From assembly GCA_004764695.1 (NCBI GenBank), contig SMSO01000037.1:232247-296246 (forward strand): a stretch of DNA of 64,000 nucleotides. Direction: 5' to 3'. The stretch's first letter is position 1, and every line of letters begins with the position of its first letter. Of this stretch, positions 59,606 to 64,000 are shown one piece after another. This DNA is from Schizochytrium sp. TIO01 (taxonomy: Eukaryota > Sar > Bigyra > Thraustochytrida > Thraustochytriidae). Below the pieces are notes generated by a model, which worked only from the letters and a program-made list of their open reading frames with translations, did no database searches and had not been told where the DNA came from. The position numbers and the translations under genes were made by a program.

Positions 59606-61722
59606 GGCTGAGATGAAGATGATGCTCAATCGAGCCGTGTCAACTCGTGAACCTTGCGAGAAGGTTGTGCACGCACCCTTGACGTGGGCAGCAGAGGGTG
59701 GGCCGTAGGAAAGCTTGCAAGAACCCTGCGAAAGCTTATCGACTCGAAGAGCGCGCAGAATCTAAGTGGGATTTCATTATTACTCCGGAACATTTTTCTG
59801 CTCAGCATATTGATTTATTAGCACTTTCATAACAACTATGCTAAGAATCCTAGCCTGTGCGTCTTCACTTCCTTACGTGCCTGAAAAGGGGAAAAGGACA
59901 TAGTAGTAACTACTACTGTTGATTGGAGAATTATCCACATGAGGGCTACCTACAATATAGATTTCAAGTCGTGGAAACGAATAAAACAACCGATAGGAAT
60001 TGTTTCCTTTGTGTACTCTGTATCAAGCTGGGAAAATCGGGGCTCCGCAACAAAGGGAAATTCATGTATTCTACAAGCCAAATCTGAGAAAGTTTGAAGG
60101 AATGCAGCAACTCTAAACTTATTGACTCTTTTCACTAGGGATCTTACACTATTAGGAGGCCCACAAACCCTCTAAATGTAGCCTTAGAGTAGCAATTTAC
60201 TTGTTTTCTACTCTTTCTATAACATCACTCTATAGAAATATTGAGCTAGAAACAACTTGTATGACTGGTCGCAACATGATTAAGTTGCCGCTTATGAGAA
60301 GAGAACATCAGCAATGCACCATAAATTAAATTCAGTATAACTTATGAGTCTGTCCCAATTTTATATTTTCCCTTTTTCTCTATTTCTGCAAAAGAGAACA
60401 AAAAAAAGGCCGCTCAGATTTGACGCCAAGAGCAACTGCAAAACAAAGTTGACTGATAATTGTCAAAATTATGATCTCAGCAATGCTCACTAAGATTATG
60501 AAGAACCACGATAACCTAAATAGGAGTACAGCAATTTTAAAAGCGTGAAGCTCGATTGCTTAAAATAGGAGTTAAACACAATCAAGTCAAGCTAGCATAC
60601 TTTCGTCCGAGTGGCAAAATATTATTTAGGTCGTAAGCGAGGTCCATGTCTGGGCAGTTCCTTTTTTTTTTTTTTTTTTAAATCAGAGCAAGCTTGCGTC
60701 TCAGATACTCTCTGCAAACATGTTGATGGGTTCAAGTCTTCAATCTTCGTCCATTTTTCCTGGAGAAGCTTGAATGGTTCGTGTTCGATGTGTTTTGCTC
60801 TGATAAATGCAATTAACCTCCTATAATAGTCCCTGTACTTATAACCTTTACCAATGCCGCAGACTTGGAGACTCCTCACCACGGCAAAATCCTCCGTAAT
60901 GATATTTACATGGACTTCCTATAATTCAGATGTATAAATCTTGCACATGTGCATCATGTTTTGTTACTTGTTATAATAATAGTAATTACTATACAATAGT
61001 TTTTTCTGTGGTCCACGTTACTGGAACGGGAAAAGGAAGAATCAGAGCAAATATGCCTTCTCCAACTTTTCAATGCAAGTTTTTCATCGTTCAACTTTGT
61101 TCTTAAACTACAAAAGGAAAGGGGAATAAGGCATGACACAAAAACAATCTTATATGGTAGGTAGCAACTATGATTATAACGAGAGCCTGGTCAGGTCGTT
61201 CCGAGGTTGTCCAAGAATTCAAGTCTCATTATATGATACTCTGCCTCAGGTTTTGCTCCCTAGACTAGACTAGTAGGCTGCAGACTTAGGAGCACTGCAC
61301 TTCAATTATCCTAGATATACAGCATTGTAAACTGACCCCTTTTCATGCCTCATTCCCCGAACTATTCTTCTTAGGAGTTCAGAAGGCTCTGCCAAGCGGC
61401 CCAGCTAGGAACCATGTTGACGGATTCTCTACTCACGGAGAAATTCGATTGCGCTTGCCCACCACCAACAGAGCCTCTGCAACGATAAATACTACCTATG
61501 ACCATCCCTAAAGTTAATAAAGCGGCACCAAAGTTTCTACGAATTCTGGATTGAGTCGTTTGTGACCCTCCTGGCAATCTTTAATATTGGTTTCTAAGAA
61601 ACTAGTTAGTAGGAAGAGTGAGTGATGGACATAGATTCACACTCCCAGTAAAAGCAAACCCCAATCGTCCCGACGACCAACGTCGAACAATACTACTCCA
61701 TTCAAAAACTGACTGAGCGAAA
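59606..61722. other. Intergenic space between divergent OTU and DUF6687-like genes
   Basis: About 2.1 kb of AT-rich unique DNA with one poly-T run (60662-60680). Open frames are at most 86 codons, and the longest of these is built on the poly-T run. No RNA gene was recognised. Both promoters must lie here; none could be pinpointed. Confidence 0.6.
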
Positions 61723-62976
61723 ATGGCAGATTTCGTGCCAGCTCTTGCCGGACTTGTGGCTGTTTTGGTGCTTGCACGGCAGCGCTGGAGCGCATCTCAA
61801 AATGGACAAAGCTCGACTTCATCAGCTGCGCCTGCAAAGGAGGAGAGGCCTACAGGGATTCGCTTTGTAGGTTTCAATGACGTTCCTGGCGATAATGAGC
61901 ATCCAGCTCCTGGTGTCCTTGCCGTAGATTGCGAAAGTCGCAAGGTGGAGCGTTCCTTGACGCACCATCGATGCCCCTACAAGGCCACTAGCCAGGAAAT
62001 TCGTGGTGATAGCTCCACCGACCTAGTCTTCGAAGCAGTCCGCAAGAAGCACAAGATTCTTGAAGGAATTCATGCTGTGACTGTGAATCATTTTGACATT
62101 GATGCTTTCACCAGTGTTCTTACGACGTTGGGACCTCGGGAGCGTGTTCTGCGCTACGAAGACGTCATTCGAGAGACCGCACGAATCGGCGATTTCCGCG
62201 ACCTCGATTATGAAAGCCTTAAAGCTGGCAACGTAAATGTTGTCCGAGGCTTGCAGCTCTGTTGTTTTCTCAACACCGTTGAACGTACTGAATTTGCGAG
62301 GCCGTTTGAAGATGGCAGCGACCCTCTTAAGTGGAGCCTATTCCTGAACGATTCGCGTGTCTGGGATATTATTGAGGGTCGTGGAGAACTGCACCGCTCA
62401 ATCTGGGGGCAGGAGTATGACCGCGTCGTAAGTGACTGTGAGTCGATTCGCCGCGTGCAGCGCTTTAAAGACGTTGGCCTTACGGTAGTCGAAGCCCCTG
62501 AGCCGATTCATTACTATGCTCTTTTTTCCAACAGTCCCGAAGATATTGTTTTGGCTATGTATGATGGCAACCGCTACGAGCTTGAACAACGTTATTCCAC
62601 GTATGTAGAGATCTGCTCGCGCCCAGTTTACCCACGAATTTGCATGACACCTCTTGCAAAAATGCTTCAGGAGGCTACCGGTGAGCCCTGGCATGCTAAT
62701 CGCTTTATCGACTCTGGTCCGATGATGCGTATTGATGAGCCTAAGAAGGCACTTAGCAAGGCGGAGCGTTACGGTCATTCCTTTGAGCGCCCTATCTACG
62801 CTTCTAAACTGTCTCCTGAGCAAATGCAAGAGATTGTTCATGCATACTTCAAGTTTGGGCTCAAGCAAGCTGGCGCCGAGTTCCCGGTCCCTGCTCAGCA
62901 GCTTCCTTGGGCCAAACTCCACGAGCTCAATGGATCAATTAATTGGTCTGAGTTTACATTGCCTCTCGAATGTTAA
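61723..62976 (+). CDS. Membrane-anchored protein resembling DUF6687
   Basis: This is a 417-residue protein. A hydrophobic stretch at residues 4-19 (FVPALAGLVAVLVLAR) followed by Arg and a Ser/Ala-rich linker looks like an N-terminal membrane anchor. The body (about 46-410) has a GVLAVDCESR...SLTHHRCP segment and an AVTVNHFDIDAFTSVL motif (residues 118-132), followed by ETARIGDFRDL. The NHFDxDxxxSV core and the RxGDF element recall bacterial DUF6687 proteins, whose function is unknown; this match is from memory and tentative. The paired Asp in a DxD-like setting could bind metal, which is inference. The start ATG follows AAA and is preceded by no other in-frame ATG nearby. The gene is intact and divergent from the OTU gene. 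Confidence 0.7.
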   Translation: MADFVPALAGLVAVLVLARQRWSASQNGQSSTSSAAPAKEERPTGIRFVGFNDVPGDNEHPAPGVLAVDCESRKVERSLTHHRCPYKATSQEIRGDSSTDLVFEAVRKKHKILEGIHAVTVNHFDIDAFTSVLTTLGPRERVLRYEDVIRETARIGDFRDLDYESLKAGNVNVVRGLQLCCFLNTVERTEFARPFEDGSDPLKWSLFLNDSRVWDIIEGRGELHRSIWGQEYDRVVSDCESIRRVQRFKDVGLTVVEAPEPIHYYALFSNSPEDIVLAMYDGNRYELEQRYSTYVEICSRPVYPRICMTPLAKMLQEATGEPWHANRFIDSGPMMRIDEPKKALSKAERYGHSFERPIYASKLSPEQMQEIVHAYFKFGLKQAGAEFPVPAQQLPWAKLHELNGSINWSEFTLPLEC

Positions 62977-63526
62977 AGTATAGTTCTTTTGTTGCTATAC
63001 AATCCCTTTTATTCGCTTCTGGACTATCTTGAGTGACTCTTGCTAACAGTCTCAGACCTTCGTCAAAATTCATTGTCATGTCTTTCAACCTAAATATTCG
63101 AAATCAAATCTTTGTCAGAACGATAATAGCATACCTGTAGTGGCAACAGTTACTAAATTCGGCGAAATGAAGCAACTTGAAGTTATCCTTTATTTCCTAA
63201 TTTCTACAACAACTAAAATAGTGATTACGATCATGCGCCTTAGCTAGGAGCTTGAAGCGTCTCCATTCTCAGAATACATTTTGAACCAATGTGCACACAA
63301 TAACTCTCACTCAGCACACGTATGTGTGTGTCTGTGTGGCTGTAGCACCAGGGTTTCTAGGAAATGCCATTTAGGAAGACAATCTAATACGGGGCTCCTC
63401 CAGTCAAGAGTCTAACTACCATGTTATTCTTCTCCTGTCATCAATGTGTATGTACTAAAAAGAATAGCTGAGGAAGAGATAAAAAAGTAGGTGACATCTC
63501 TCTGATATGCATATTTTAGATGCCGT
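62977..63526. other. Intergenic space before the partial gene
   Basis: About 550 bp of AT-rich DNA between convergent 3' ends. A short TGTG run (63321-63338) is the only repeat. No gene is seen. Confidence 0.6.
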
Positions 63527-64000
63527 CTAACGGATTTGTGGTCTCATTGTGTTTCCTAAACGGCGCAATACCTCTTTCGGCAGGCGATTGAGCCGTGTGC
63601 GGACCTCCATAGCGTTTACTGAGGTGCAGGACATGCTACCCATGTCATCACGGTCAAAAGTCACGCTACCAACGTTAGACACAGTAGGTTGCACCATCTC
63701 GATAAAACCAGAGTCAATTACATCCGAGGCAGAAAGGCGTAGATCTAATCCCGAGAGAAATGGCGCCTCCACACGCATTTGCTCTGCGCTTCGTCCTCGA
63801 GTAGCTAGTTCCATAAAATGAACCTTTTCGGTACTTTCATCATCTTGAACGGATGATTCTGGCGTTTGACTACCTTCAGATTGTGTTGGGGTGGGTTCTG
63901 GGGAACATAGCCCTCGGAAAGGCTCAAGAGAAGGTACGCGAAGAACAATGCTTGAAATAGAAGCTGGCAGTACTCTCATAACAGGAACCAAATCTTCGTA
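63527..64000 (-). CDS. C-terminal part of an unrecognised protein, cut by the window edge
   Basis: The frame is open to the window edge at 64000, so at least 157 C-terminal codons are seen and the start lies beyond. The stop TAG is at 63527-63529. The visible part begins with a hydrophobic, beta-like stretch (ISSIVLRVPSLEPF) and continues with a Ser/Thr/Glu/Pro-rich linker. It ends with a helical, Arg-rich tail (AMEVRTRLNRLPKEVLRRLG). Codon use is balanced and there are no repeats, so I accept it as a real gene end. I do not recognise the family. It converges with the DUF6687-like gene. Confidence 0.65.
   Translation of the reverse strand, partial: YEDLVPVMRVLPASISSIVLRVPSLEPFRGLCSPEPTPTQSEGSQTPESSVQDDESTEKVHFMELATRGRSAEQMRVEAPFLSGLDLRLSASDVIDSGFIEMVQPTVSNVGSVTFDRDDMGSMSCTSVNAMEVRTRLNRLPKEVLRRLGNTMRPQIR

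Overview
This window looks like nuclear DNA of a flagellated, single-celled eukaryote whose genes are mostly or wholly intronless. The larger coding frames read through without interruption into recognisable eukaryotic proteins: an AP2-domain factor, a GPATCH1-type G-patch protein, an F-box protein, a CCDC148-type coiled-coil protein, DNA ligase IV, a p53-like/IPT-like factor and an OTUD5-like deubiquitinase. Intergenic DNA is packed with microsatellites. An AP2 factor together with a cilium-linked protein and compact intronless genes would fit a stramenopile such as a labyrinthulomycete (thraustochytrid). That placement is inference from gene content only.

Layout. Positions 1 to about 35,870 hold no coding frame that I can defend. 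The stretch is a mosaic of AT-rich unique DNA and short tandem arrays (GAAA, GTTT, GAATT, GTTTA, TTC, AACAAAGA and others). The genes start abruptly at 35,872. From 35.9 to 49 kb there are five genes: AP2 factor (+), GPATCH1-like (-), F-box (+), CCDC148-like (-) and DNA ligase IV (+). They are arranged as convergent and divergent pairs, with intergenic gaps of about 0.26 to 1.4 kb. From 49 to 55.3 kb there is a second microsatellite-rich gap. From 55.3 to 64 kb come a p53-like/IPT-like transcription factor (+), an OTU deubiquitinase (-), a membrane-anchored DUF6687-like protein (+) and the 3' end of an unknown gene (-) cut by the window edge.

No shared pathway is evident. The set covers transcription (AP2, IPT-like), RNA processing (GPATCH1), ubiquitin handling (F-box, OTU), double-strand-break repair by end joining (ligase IV) and cilia (CCDC148). 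Opposite-strand pairs such as GPATCH1/F-box and CCDC148/ligase IV leave only about 0.6 kb for both promoters, so shared control regions are likely. Where I could look, TATA-like boxes sit about 85 to 120 bases before the chosen start codons.

The most unusual signal is in the OTU gene. Its acidic N-terminal region (147 codons) ends at CCC-TGA. Skipping the single T of that stop continues directly into the Tudor-like/OTU frame. This is either a one-base sequence error, a very unusual intron, or antizyme-like +1 frameshifting. Other points worth a second look are the Rel/IPT-like factor with three SUMO consensus sites, the 35-kb gene desert with a roughly 320-bp homopurine GAAA tract, and a TM-anchored DUF6687-like protein.
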